Assembly (NCBI GenBank): GCA_047495785.1
Contig: JBLDXI010000013.1
Coordinates: forward strand, 310,001-374,000
DNA length: 64,000 nt
Source of the DNA: Lepidodermella squamata
Taxonomy: Eukaryota; Gastrotricha
Reading direction: 5' to 3'
Made by a program: the position numbers and the translations under genes. Below the pieces are notes generated by a model. The model searched no databases. It was not told where the DNA came from and saw only the letters and a program-made list of their open reading frames with translations. Below, one piece after another: positions 44,918-53,655 of the stretch; position 1 is the first letter of the stretch, and each line of letters begins with the position of its first letter.

Positions 44918-47330
44918 ATGTCTGATATCGAAATGCATCAACTCAGCGCAGCCCTGCCAGAAACCGGGTCCGAAAACGAGTTCTTCGTAAAAACCATGGC
45001 TCAAACGGCTTTTGCCTCCGACGGCATCCTCGATGCCAAGTTCGACTTCCGACTAACAAGGGCCCAGGTTGGCGAAGCGGCTTCCTCCATGAGTGGCGAA
45101 CCAGACTGGAAGCTGCTGTTCATCTCTCTGATCCTTCAGCACATCACTTCTGCGCCCATCAGGACCCGCGTTGTGAAGGCCATCGCCACCGCCTTCAAGG
45201 AAGCCCTTCTGCATGCTCCCCCCCCTCGCTGTTCCTGCTACTCTCCTGCCCTCTGTCGTCACCGCCTCTGCTGTACCGGATGCCCCTGCTGCTCTTCTTC
45301 CCCCCGGCCCTGGCTCTACTTCTGGCGCTAGCTACTTTCGTCGCCCTGCCCTGCCTTGCTCGCATTGCGGCAAACTTGGCCATGCTGCCAGCCGCTGTTG
45401 GGGGATTCTGGAGCGTCCAAAGCCAAAGCAAGCTAGCGATGACATGGCAAAACATCTCAAGCAAATGATCATGATGAAGATGCTAGCGAAACAACAAATA
45501 CCGGCGAAAAGATATCATCAACTGATACGGCAAGTTCAGCTGGCATCGAAACCTGGATGTGGCCGTATTCCAGCCCTGGAAAACGGGAAGGACGAAATGG
45601 GACGGCTCATCATGGTATCTGACGACATGGATAAGGCGCAGCTATTAGCCGATCACTTTCAAGAGAAGATGGAACTACCACCACGGCAAGGAAATTGGAG
45701 CGACGAGGTGCAAATTCTGGTAATAGCTAGCACAATTGCAGTCAGCAAATCGGAGATAGCTCAAAGACTGAAGCAGCTGAAACCAGGAAAGTCACCGGGA
45801 CCGAGCGGAGTCGGCACGAAGCCACTGAAAATGTTGGCCGACTGGATTTCAGAACCACTCGCACTGTTGTGGAAGAAAATGCTTCCTGAAGGTACCTGGC
45901 CATCAGTCTTCAAGGTCGTTAACGTATGCCCAATTTTCAAGAAGAAGTCTAAATCGAACAAGGCCAACTATCGACCCGTGGGTATGGGTGAACACGTAGG
46001 CAAAGTCCTGGAGAGAATACTTGCTGAACTAGTCGTAAAAACCGCGATAGCTAACGGAGTAATACCTCCAGAACAAGCCGCCTTCCTGTCAGGCTGCGGC
46101 ACAACCGATACCACTGTCCGTATTTGCTGTCCGTGGTAATCGACATCATCTCCGCGATAAACGACAGAAAATATTTTATCCTCCGCCAAACTGATGTTAG
46201 TGGGGCGTTCGACAGAGTGGAGAGATCTCTTCTTCTCGACATTCTTTGGAAATCTGGCATACAGGGACAAGTTCACGCTATGATCCGATCATTCCTGACA
46301 GACAGATACTTCCGTGTCTTGGTGGCCGGGGCGTCGTCGAGCCTTCGATCCGAAGATGCAGGTATCTGCCAAGGTAGTGCACTGGGGCCATCCCTCTGGC
46401 TCGTCTGGTATAGCGGAATCAGCCGATCGGCGCCCAAAATCGTGTCCGAAATCGTCGACCAGCCCAATTATACCACCCACCCGAGCCGTACACCTTCGCC
46501 CTTAACCTGGGAAGCACGAACCAATCAGATGTCGACATTGGAGAAGGCTATGCAGTGGGCGAGAGCTCACAGAGTCTCGATGGACCCGAAGAAGAGGATA
46601 GATACAAGGTTCTCCTATCCCCGTTTCAACTGTGGAAGAAGAAGACTGGATGAAGATAGCTCGCTTGAAAGCACCAACCCCTCGAAAGCGGGCCACTACA
46701 ACGCTACTGGGCCTAGTACTCGACACCGGTCTATCAATGGAGGAATGCATGACCAAGAAGATCGGTCAGGCCAACAGGGCAATCACGCAGCTCCTAAGAC
46801 TGAGACCTTACTTATCGACACGCCAGCTCGAAAATGCTTACAAGACCTACGTTCTACCATACCTCGAATTCGCTATGGTTCCATACACATTCGCGGCGTC
46901 GGCTAGCACCTTGGAGAAACTCGATGCAGTTCAAAACAGATTTGTGAAGATGACGGAAGCCAAATTGACACCGCTGGGCCATCGCAGATTCGTCGGGTGA
47001 TGACGTATCTCCACAAAACAGGTGGTAGCAGGTCGGGGGACGAAACAAGTCCGCTCGAAATTTATAAAAATCCCGAAGCCGAATACAAGAACGAGGGCAG
47101 CGAGCGAGAAACACCACCATCAACTACAGCTCGCAAAATCGTCGAAGAACAGGGTCGACACGGCACCTTTCCGAAGGATGCAAGAGATCGTCAATCAATG
47201 GAACGATACCTTCCCTGACACCGTCAACATCACAATATTTAGAGAAAAGTTGAACGTCCTAGGGCGTCGGCTATAAGCCTACTAATGATAACTGTGTGCG
47301 CCTGAATTTTTTCGTAAATAAAAAAAAAGA
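44918..47330 (+). mobile_element. Broken non-LTR retrotransposon (LINE A) lacking an endonuclease
   Basis: A gag-like start (MSDIEMHQLSAALPETGS) runs to about 45215, where a run of eight C shifts the frame. The next frame carries a CCHC knuckle (CSHCGKLGHAASRC, about 45357-45400) and continues directly into reverse transcriptase: LKQLKPGKSPGPSGVGTKPL, VFKVVNVCPIFKKK, NYRPVGMGEHVGKVLERI, AAFLSGCGTTD. A second shift near 46120 leads to TDVSGAFDRVERSLLLDIL and GICQGSALGPSLW. The YADD active-site region (about 46450-46480) is unreadable as YADD, and the thumb-like TRQLENAYKTYVLPYLEFA lies in a further frame. It ends in a short A-rich tail near 47318. No APE endonuclease lies between the knuckle and reverse transcriptase. 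The element is dead, probably Jockey/CR1-like with an internal deletion. Confidence 0.82.
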
Positions 47331-47769
47331 TGCTAGAAGACTAACTTCGAATTTTTCTCCTGTGATTTTGAAATTGATCGTGATTTATTTTTTTATTTTC
47401 TTTTCCTCATTAGAACGTAAGACGTTCACTTGTAAGGGAGGGGCATATGAGAGGGTCGCTATGTTCCCTGTCCCAATTATTAGTTCATTAGTCCATTCTT
47501 ATTATTCTAGCTAGCGCTCGGGACAATAATATCACGTGACGCACTTCATTATAACTCATCTAATTTGGCGTCCTCTTGGCTATATAAGCCTTAAAGAATA
47601 ATAATAAAATACCCGAGATACATAACGACATAACTAATTCGGCTTGTGTATTCAGTCTAATCGCTGTTATTAGTTTGCCCCCGAACCAGGTCAGGGATAA
47701 CAACCCTTCAACGACGCTCGTGGCGGCGTTGCTCTGTTTCTTCGGGAGCGCTCTCGCGGTCGCCGAGCG

Positions 47770-48800
47770 GCGGCTGGCTCTGACCGGTCGCAAGCTTAGT
47801 GCATCACTTCGTCACCCGTCTTGGTCTGACAGTTCTCTATTCGCCTCCCACGCATGTGTCGAAGGCTCACAAGCAGTGTTGAGGATTTGATTTTTCAGAT
47901 TTCGATTTTCAAGATTTTAGACCTTTTCTGGCAGTCATTTGATTTCAGGGATTGATTTCAAGAAACAAAATATTTGATTGATTGGCGCAAAAAAGCTTGA
48001 TTTCAGGGATTTTAAAATTAAATACGGCAATAAACATCGGGGGAAAATAGTGACCCGTACGCGCAAATTGTCGAGATAATCATAAGAAACTTTAATTTTT
48101 ATGGGGTTTAAACCCATCCTGGTCAAAAAACTTCTTATTTGACATAAAAAGGGACCCAATTTCTTCAAACTTTGCTCATATGCTCCAGTAGGAAGTGATG
48201 TAATGTGAGTAATCATCAATGATCTAAGTAAAAGCCAACATAATCCAAGTAAAAACCAGTTGAATCTAGCAGATAATTGATTTCCAAATATTTCGACGAT
48301 TTTGTGATTTGATTTTGGGATCAGGAAATGATTTCAGACGGAATGAGATTTGATTTCGATTTCGATTTCAAATCAAATCCCCAACACTGCTCACAAGACC
48401 CTGTCTACGCTCGATATCTGGATTGTCAACGACGCTGCTCTCCATCTTATCGACGGTGGCGTGTCTGTTGGCGACCGACTTGGCAGCGACCACGGTGGAG
48501 ACGGTTCCACGCAGCACGCACGCGCCTGGAAACGCTAAACGACACCGAAATTGAATCAGTTTTACAAATAGATTCAGACTTCGTTATTCAGTTGCTAGGA
48601 TCAAATTCGCTCAAAGAAAATGGAAAGAAGTCTCAAGTCATGATTATCTTATAGTTCATCGGTACCAAAAATTACTATTACAGGTTTTTGAGGACAAACA
48701 AGTTGATCTGACAAAATCAATGAAACTTCTCGGAGTAATTATCGATGACGACTATCGGAAACATGTCGATAAAGCATGTGCCAAAGCACGGAAATGACTT
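47770..48800 (+). mobile_element. Fragment of a second LINE (endonuclease plus reverse-transcriptase remnant), split by a hAT element
   Basis: Left of the hAT insertion (about 47790-47873) one frame reads HHFVTRLGLTVLYSPPTHVS; right of it (48390 onward) the frame continues TLSTLDIWIVNDAALHLIDG and LGSDH, the closing part of an APE-type LINE endonuclease. About 48540-48640 gives SNSLKENGKKSQVMII and about 48690-48790 gives KLLGVIIDDDYRKHVDKACA, both typical of the reverse-transcriptase palm/thumb of Jockey/CR1/R1-type elements. The middle of the reverse transcriptase is missing and frames change, so it is a pseudogene. Confidence 0.65.
47874..48389. mobile_element. Non-autonomous hAT-like element, copy 2
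   Basis: Ends CAGTGTTGAGGATTTGATTT and, inverted, CAGTGTTGGGGATTTGATTT. The 8-bp duplication CTCACAAG lies at 47866-47873 and 48390-48397. 516 bp, no transposase. The interior is clearly homologous to copy 1 at 40005-40452 (for example GGTTTAAACCCATCCTGG). It sits inside the endonuclease remnant of LINE B. Confidence 0.9.
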
Positions 48801-50240
48801 TTCGCATTAACTGTAGCATCAAAAAATGGCCTCAGTGGAAATTGTTTGAAAGCTATGGGCTTAGATTCTCCCACCTGCATTACAATAATCACCGCTTTTG
48901 TTCCGATTCAAGGTCATCGATATCCTGTAATGAAAAAGACGAATACACGGCTGGACAGAAGTCCAAACGAGATAACGTATATGTTTTATACGCTCTAAAT
49001 CGGAGGGCCTTAGAAGAATTTGGCTACCATTCCGTTGATACGATTACATTTCGCTGCAAGAGACTGGCAATGATCTGAAAAAGTTATCTTTGAATTGATA
49101 GTAACACCGGTCTTTCACTGTATTGACAACTTGAAGGTCCACACCATTGATGCATCTGCTTCACATCTACATCCCATCTAACTATAATCTACATCCAACC
49201 TGGATGCATCCTAATTTTTCTTTGGAATTCTATTTGCCAAATAGTTCTAAAAATGCTTATAAACTGCAAACCCTCAAGATCCTCGGTACTCGGAAGCCTC
49301 GTTCTAAATGGGTGAGTTCTCATGCTAAATTAGTATTTCGAGACGAATCCAGCCGTGCAACTAGTTACTCATCTCATTGCATCGCTTTAAGGGTGGCGTT
49401 AAGACATGTCAATCATTCAGACACAGTTGATGGCTGAGCGAACGTTTTGATGGCTCGACTGCGTTGCCGACTGCATCTCTCTAAGATACGCGGCAAAAGT
49501 CGGTTCGACTACCAAGTATTAGAATGGCTGAACCCACGGCTCCAGATCGATGCTCGGAATCGCCAGGCCTCTTCATTGAGGTCAATGAACTTTTGCGCGC
49601 AACCTGAAAAATGATGACCGTCAACCGTCAATCAAAATCTAGGCTAACGCACTCGCCACGGTTGAATTCGTCTCTGCGGCAAAGTTTAAAAAAATGAAGG
49701 TCATATAATTTCAAAATTTGCTCAATATACTAATTTGCTAATGATTTATTTATTATTAGAGATATTTATATATCCTTGAAGAAAACGCACGTGCTTTATT
49801 TAACCAAGCCCGACTTGCATGCTTCCTGAGATGTTATAACTCCTCAGAATCTTTAGCCTGAACATCAGTTATCTCAATGCTGATAATACTTCCTCTCTAA
49901 TCCACTGCGCTGCAGTAAACCGTAATTCTGTCGTCAATGGTCTACCAACCGGCGTCCTTCGATTAAACAGGTTAGTCTTTTTTACTATATTTGCCGTATT
50001 GTATATGGCGGGTGTGATCAAAATGTTGACCAGGAGCTGCCTTCTGGTTGCTAACTTGGGAAGTTGGTTTGACCGTTGTGCAAGTTCACGTCTAGTTTTT
50101 TTCACACCCACTTATCAATTTGATGAGCTAGTTCCGAACCTGTAATTTGATGAGTTATTCCTAACTGATTCATTAAATTCATTTCATTTGTTACACAGTC
50201 ACTTGCCAGCTCTTTAAATGTATTTGTATTATCATTCAGA
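48801..50240. other. Region upstream of the snoRNA host gene
   Basis: Short frames with faint retroelement flavour (for example RLRCRLHLSKIRGKSRFDYQ near 49450) but nothing I can name. It probably includes the snoRNA host promoter at the right end. Confidence 0.35.
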
Positions 50241-50353
50241 TGCAGTTGCCGATTACTACCTCTCTGGCAATTTTCGGATTGATTGTTGCAGATTACTACT
50301 TTGCCTTACTGAATACTCATTAAGTAAGTATCAATGTGGATCCAGTGATTATC

Positions 50354-50423
50354 TTTCATGATGATTTGCTTTGGTCCGTGTTTCTGATCAAGTGACGCTA
50401 GTCCGGCATTAATCTCTGATACT
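50354..50423 (+). ncRNA. SNORD18: C/D snoRNA 1, U18 (SNORD18)-like
   Basis: C box ATGATGA at 50358-50364, D' CTGA at 50384-50387, C'-like GTGACG at 50392, D box CTGA at 50416-50419. The guide before D' reads TTGGTCCGTGTTT, which pairs with the universal 28S stretch AAACACGGACCAA and matches the U18 guide as I remember it. It should direct 2'-O-methylation of the adenosine five bases in from D'. Terminal stem weak. Confidence 0.85.
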
Positions 50424-50566
50424 TTTTATTCTCTATGTTCCCCGCTATCACATGTTTTTCCATCCGCGTAACTTCAGTTTTTTTCAGATGCCAATTCGGA
50501 AAGCATTCGACGTATCTGCATACATCGCCTTGTTTCGGTATGTCTAGTTTCCTGTCCGCCTGATTC

Positions 50567-50631
50567 GTCAAATGATGTTTTCCGTGTTTCAACTGATCCT
50601 CTGCGATGTTAACCTACCTTTGCCTGATGAC
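50567..50631 (+). ncRNA. C/D snoRNA 2, U18-related guide, shifted D' box
   Basis: C box ATGATGT at 50572-50578 (last base off consensus), D' CTGA at 50593-50596, D CTGA at 50624-50627. The guide is CCGTGTTTCAA before D', covering the same 28S region as U18 but placing D' three bases further along, so the predicted methylation site moves by three nucleotides. It lies in the intron after exon 50488-50537. Confidence 0.68.
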
Positions 50632-50780
50632 ATTTTACAAAAATTTCCAACCCGAGTTGTAATTTTAGGACGGGCTTATACAAGTTTTCTGTATTTGCAG
50701 GTTGCCGTTTGCGCTCTCTAAACATTTGCATCGTCTAGTGATTAATGGTGAGTGATAGAATCATGAAATGCTTCATTAGT

Positions 50781-50852
50781 TATTTGATGATGACCCCTTC
50801 TGGCTAGAGTTATGAATCTCTTTTGATATCACCCGTACCTCCTTCTGACTTG
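50781..50852 (+). ncRNA. C/D snoRNA 3, orphan guide
   Basis: C box ATGATGA at 50787-50793 and D CTGA at 50845-50848, in the intron after exon 50701-50747 at the same relative place as its neighbours. The stretch before D is ATCACCCGTACCTCCTT. I cannot match it to an rRNA or snRNA site from memory. A clear D' box is not visible. Confidence 0.55.
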
Positions 50853-51006
50853 AGTGCAATCTTTGCAATTTTAATTGCGCATTGCAGAATTTGACTGATT
50901 TCTGTCTTCTTTCCAGGTCCGATCCTTCATGCTTTCATGCTGCTTCGCTCAATTTCTGCTGCTACCGTGGTAAGTAAACGTTGATTTTCCGTCTCATCTA
51001 AATTCT

Positions 51007-51077
51007 CTTAGTGATGATTATGGTTCCGTGTTTCATCAGATCTCAGTGACGATAGTTCCATGCACCACGCTGAATTA
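51007..51077 (+). ncRNA. C/D snoRNA 4, U32/snR40-like D guide
   Basis: C box GTGATGA at 51011-51017, D CTGA at 51070-51073, C'-like AGTGACGA at 51045. The guide before D is CCATGCACCACG, complementary to the conserved 18S GTGGTGCATGG, the site methylated via human U32 and yeast snR40. The segment after the C box, GGTTCCGTGTTTCAT, is a one-base-altered form of the U18 guide next to a CAGA that may be a decayed D'. Confidence 0.78.
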
Positions 51078-51215
51078 GGCTTATCTAATTATACTCTCAT
51101 TTGAGACATTTCATGCCCTAACTTGCTTGTTTTCTTTCAGACTGAAGACCCGGCGACGTCTTATTCGGAATGCAGCGATTGAGGTGAGCAAGGAACATTT
51201 TTAATTCATGCTACT

Positions 51216-51285
51216 TTGCGTGATGATTTGCTGGTCCGTGTTTCTGAGTGTTCATTGACGTTAACAAGGCATTTTCTCTGACTTG
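51216..51285 (+). ncRNA. SNORD18: C/D snoRNA 5, U18-like
   Basis: C box GTGATGA at 51220-51226, D' CTGA at 51244-51247, D CTGA at 51278-51281. The guide CTGGTCCGTGTTT before D' matches the U18 28S target over GGTCCGTGTTT. Confidence 0.83.
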
Positions 51286-51440
51286 ATTTCATGTCTTATC
51301 TTCATTTTTTATTCATCTCTCGAAATGTCTAAGTCTTTGATTAATTACAGGTGATGTCTTCGATTACTGCTGTACGACACTCGATTCAACGAAATTTTAA
51401 GCAAGGTGAGTATGCCACTTCTTGCTTTTGATGATTTCCT

Positions 51441-51508
51441 AATCATGATGATTATGGTATTTTGTCCGACTAATGTTTGACGACGCATCCATGCACCACT
51501 CTGACTTC
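51441..51508 (+). ncRNA. C/D snoRNA 6, U32/snR40-like D guide
   Basis: C box ATGATGA at 51445-51451, D CTGA at 51501-51504. The guide before D is CATCCATGCACCACT, complementary to 18S GTGGTGCATGG as in snoRNA 4. The region after the C box no longer resembles the U18 guide (TATTTTGTCCGAC). Confidence 0.75.
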
Positions 51509-51659
51509 CTTTCTACTTTGAAATGGAATTCGTTAAGATTTCAGAATTTTTCAGTAATACCAATTTTCTGTTGCAGATGATCACGCGCTGGTTTACCGAA
51601 AACCGCTACGGCTATATTGCTTAGGTGAGTCACTAATCAATCACTAGTTGAGAAATAAC

Positions 51660-51729
51660 ATTCATGATGATTTGCTGGTCCGTGTTTCTGAGTTATCATT
51701 GACGTTATCAATGCATTCAACCTGATTTT
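51660..51729 (+). ncRNA. SNORD18: C/D snoRNA 7, U18-like
   Basis: C box ATGATGA at 51664-51670, D' CTGA at 51688-51691, D CTGA at 51722-51725. The guide CTGGTCCGTGTTT is identical to that of snoRNA 5, and TTGACGTTA after D' is shared too, so 5 and 7 are recent copies. Last intron of the host. Confidence 0.84.
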
Positions 51730-51892
51730 TTTTAACATCGAAGAATGAATTTCGAGCACCTTTCTTGTAGTCAATTCTAATCTTTTCTTTTTACTTTTCA
51801 GATTTCGAAGATGGCGAACTATGAAACAACTGGGAATCTCCCGCAATGACAATATTATATTTATTATTTTTGTATTTAAATGTAAAAAGATG

Positions 51893-51898
51893 AATAAA
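51893..51898 (+). terminator. Polyadenylation signal of the snoRNA host
   Basis: AATAAA in the last exon; the PIGZ ATG follows 67 bp later. Confidence 0.65.
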
Positions 51899-51964
51899 AT
51901 GTGTTTAGAATATGCATTGTTTTCGCTGGTACCACTTTGAATAGTTGTCTTATGAATAGTAGTT

Positions 51965-53583
51965 ATGGGTAATTTGAAACTTTGCATAGCGTTCGCTGTG
52001 CTGAAGAGCATACTATATCTCTGGCCTCAGCCAGGCTTCATCCACCCCGACGAATTTTTCCAATCAGCCGAAGTCGCCGCAAGTTTGTCTTTGAGAAATG
52101 AAATGCCTGCTAGATCAGTGCTTTGTTACATTTAGAATCAACCTTATCGATCAACCCTAAGCTACCATGGGAGTTCCACGAATCTCTCACAACACCCATC
52201 CGCGCTTCGATTTGGCCCAATCTATTTGTCTGGCCTGGATTCTACCTACTCGACAAGCTTTCGCTACCACTCACGCCATTGATGGCTCTGAGATTTTCAC
52301 GTCTGATCATGTTTCTTACTTCATTTGTGTGCGATTTGGCGTTTTGGAAATTGGCCATGGCAGTTTTTAACAACAGAAGATCAGCATGGCTTGTTATGCC
52401 ATTTTGGATGAGTTCTTATTCGAATTGGGCTCTCATGCCTAGAACTCTCAACAACTCTGCCGAAACTTTTTTCACCGTCATCATGCTGCTGCTCATTTTC
52501 GACAATTTCAAGGTGAACAATTCGAGATTAGGACGGAGCAGTTTCTTATTAGGAGCTGTGGTAACATTCGGATCATTCTTACGTCCGACTTTCCCTATTT
52601 TCGCCGGTGTTCCTCTGTTGTTATGGCTTTTTAAGCTACGGAGAGATGCCTCGGCGCTATTTAAGTGTTTCTCAATGTTCACCCTGTCGGTATTCGCCAC
52701 TTCGTTGGCGTTAATTACCGCTGATTCAGCTTATTATCGGCGGGAAAAATTCGAAAATTTAATCGTGGATTTGCTGAGTGGCGAATCGATGTCGCTCACC
52801 CAATTGAGAGAAGCTGTCATATTCACGCCGCTTAATTTCGTCCTCTATCAGATGGATCAAAGCAATTTGGCGATTCACGGAATTCACCCGAGATTCACGC
52901 ATGCCGTTGCAAATTTGCCGATGCTACTTGGCCCCATTTACCTGATTGTAGGACTGCAAATTCTAGCCTCCTTAATTGGATCTAAAAGCGAAAATTCATG
53001 TGCTTTACTCTCGACTTGTTTCGTCGTTTCGCTGTGTGGAATAAGCACAGCCCCGCACCAAGAGCTGAGATTTCTCATGCCATTAGTTCCCATTTCATTG
53101 CTGATTTTCGGGCATTTTTTCCGGAAGTTGAAGCCAAGTGCTCAAAGTTTCTTGATTTTCGTGCATATCGCATTTAATGTTTCCGTTGGTTCGTTCTACG
53201 GCTTAATCCATCAAGCCCAAGTTGTTCGACTGGCCGATTTCGCCTCATCGCAAAATTCAGGTGGATCGAAATTTATGCTGACTTGTTCTTACACTTTCCC
53301 GAATTTTCTGCTGCCCGGGTCTTTGAAAAATGTAAAAATCGAGGATTATGGTACTATGAGTAAGCGTGAAGCTTTAACGCTGTTCTATAACACGAGCGCC
53401 TACTCTCACTCGAACAGCAACATTTTTGGCGTTGTTCCAATCAGTTATTTATCGGAGACTTCGAAATTTAAACCGATTGCTACGCTTTTCCCAGTTTTCT
53501 CCGGCGAGTGCCTCGAGGACTTATTCCGCCATGGCTTCCCAAACCTTCTTGACATTTTCACTTTTGCTATCGTTCGAATCTGA
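51965..53583 (+). CDS. PIGZ: GPI mannosyltransferase 4
   Basis: Two exons, 51965-52082 and 52136-53583, join in phase to 521 aa. The first luminal loop carries [10 protein letters not shown] (residues 27-36), the GT22-family signature with its acidic pair, followed across the intron by PWEF as in PIGZ/SMP3. Many hydrophobic segments follow, consistent with a multi-span ER membrane protein; [11 protein letters not shown] and [10 protein letters not shown] are further family-like motifs. The enzyme adds the fourth, side-branch mannose to GPI anchor precursors in the ER lumen, using dolichol-phosphate-mannose. Related GT22 members (PIGB, ALG9, ALG12) are less likely because of PWEF and length. 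The neighbours are unusually close: 67 bp from the upstream polyadenylation signal and 72 bp to the WDR74 ATG. Confidence 0.82.
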
Positions 53584-53603
53584 TCACCAGATACTCATAA
53601 AAT

Positions 53604-53609
53604 AATAAA
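53604..53609 (+). terminator. Polyadenylation signal of PIGZ
   Basis: AATAAA 20 nt past the PIGZ stop, 46 bp before the WDR74 start codon. Confidence 0.6.
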
Positions 53610-53655
53610 TTTATTGCAATACTTGATTCTATTAGGATTGGTTTTTAATTTAAAT

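Larger units (their letters stand above)
50241..51915 (+). ncRNA. snoRNA host gene (seven intronic C/D snoRNAs)
   Basis: A chain of tiny exons: donor at 50324; exons 50488-50537, 50701-50747, 50917-50969, 51141-51183, 51351-51405, 51577-51624; last exon from 51802 to a polyadenylation signal at 51893-51898. Every intron has GT-AG ends with a pyrimidine tract, and each of seven introns carries one C/D-box snoRNA about 30-65 nt after the donor. Exons are 43-55 nt, like vertebrate GAS5/UHG and fly dUHG genes whose only product is snoRNA. The exons do not match ribosomal protein L4, the vertebrate host of U18. One spliced frame starting at 50488 stays open for 63 codons and another for about 55, so a short peptide cannot be excluded. 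The 5' end is not located; the start given is nominal. The last exon ends 67 bp before the PIGZ start codon. Confidence 0.8.

Noticed and set aside
47431-47702. LTR-like stretch: TGTAAGGGAGG start, TATATAAGCC box and AATAATAAAA signal
   Set aside because: No second LTR, primer-binding site or flanking duplication could be seen, and the adjacent coding is LINE endonuclease rather than gag-pol.
50115-50170. An eighth C/D snoRNA before the first host exon (TTGATGA, CTGA)
   Set aside because: Two weak C-like boxes and a single D box about 45 nt apart, with no recognisable guide; too weak to call.
50241-51915. Host gene as ribosomal protein L4, the vertebrate U18 host
   Set aside because: None of the short exons encodes any RPL4 segment; they are far too small and unrelated.
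52416-52700. Minus-strand frame opposite PIGZ
   Set aside because: Shadow of the strongly supported plus-strand coding sequence.
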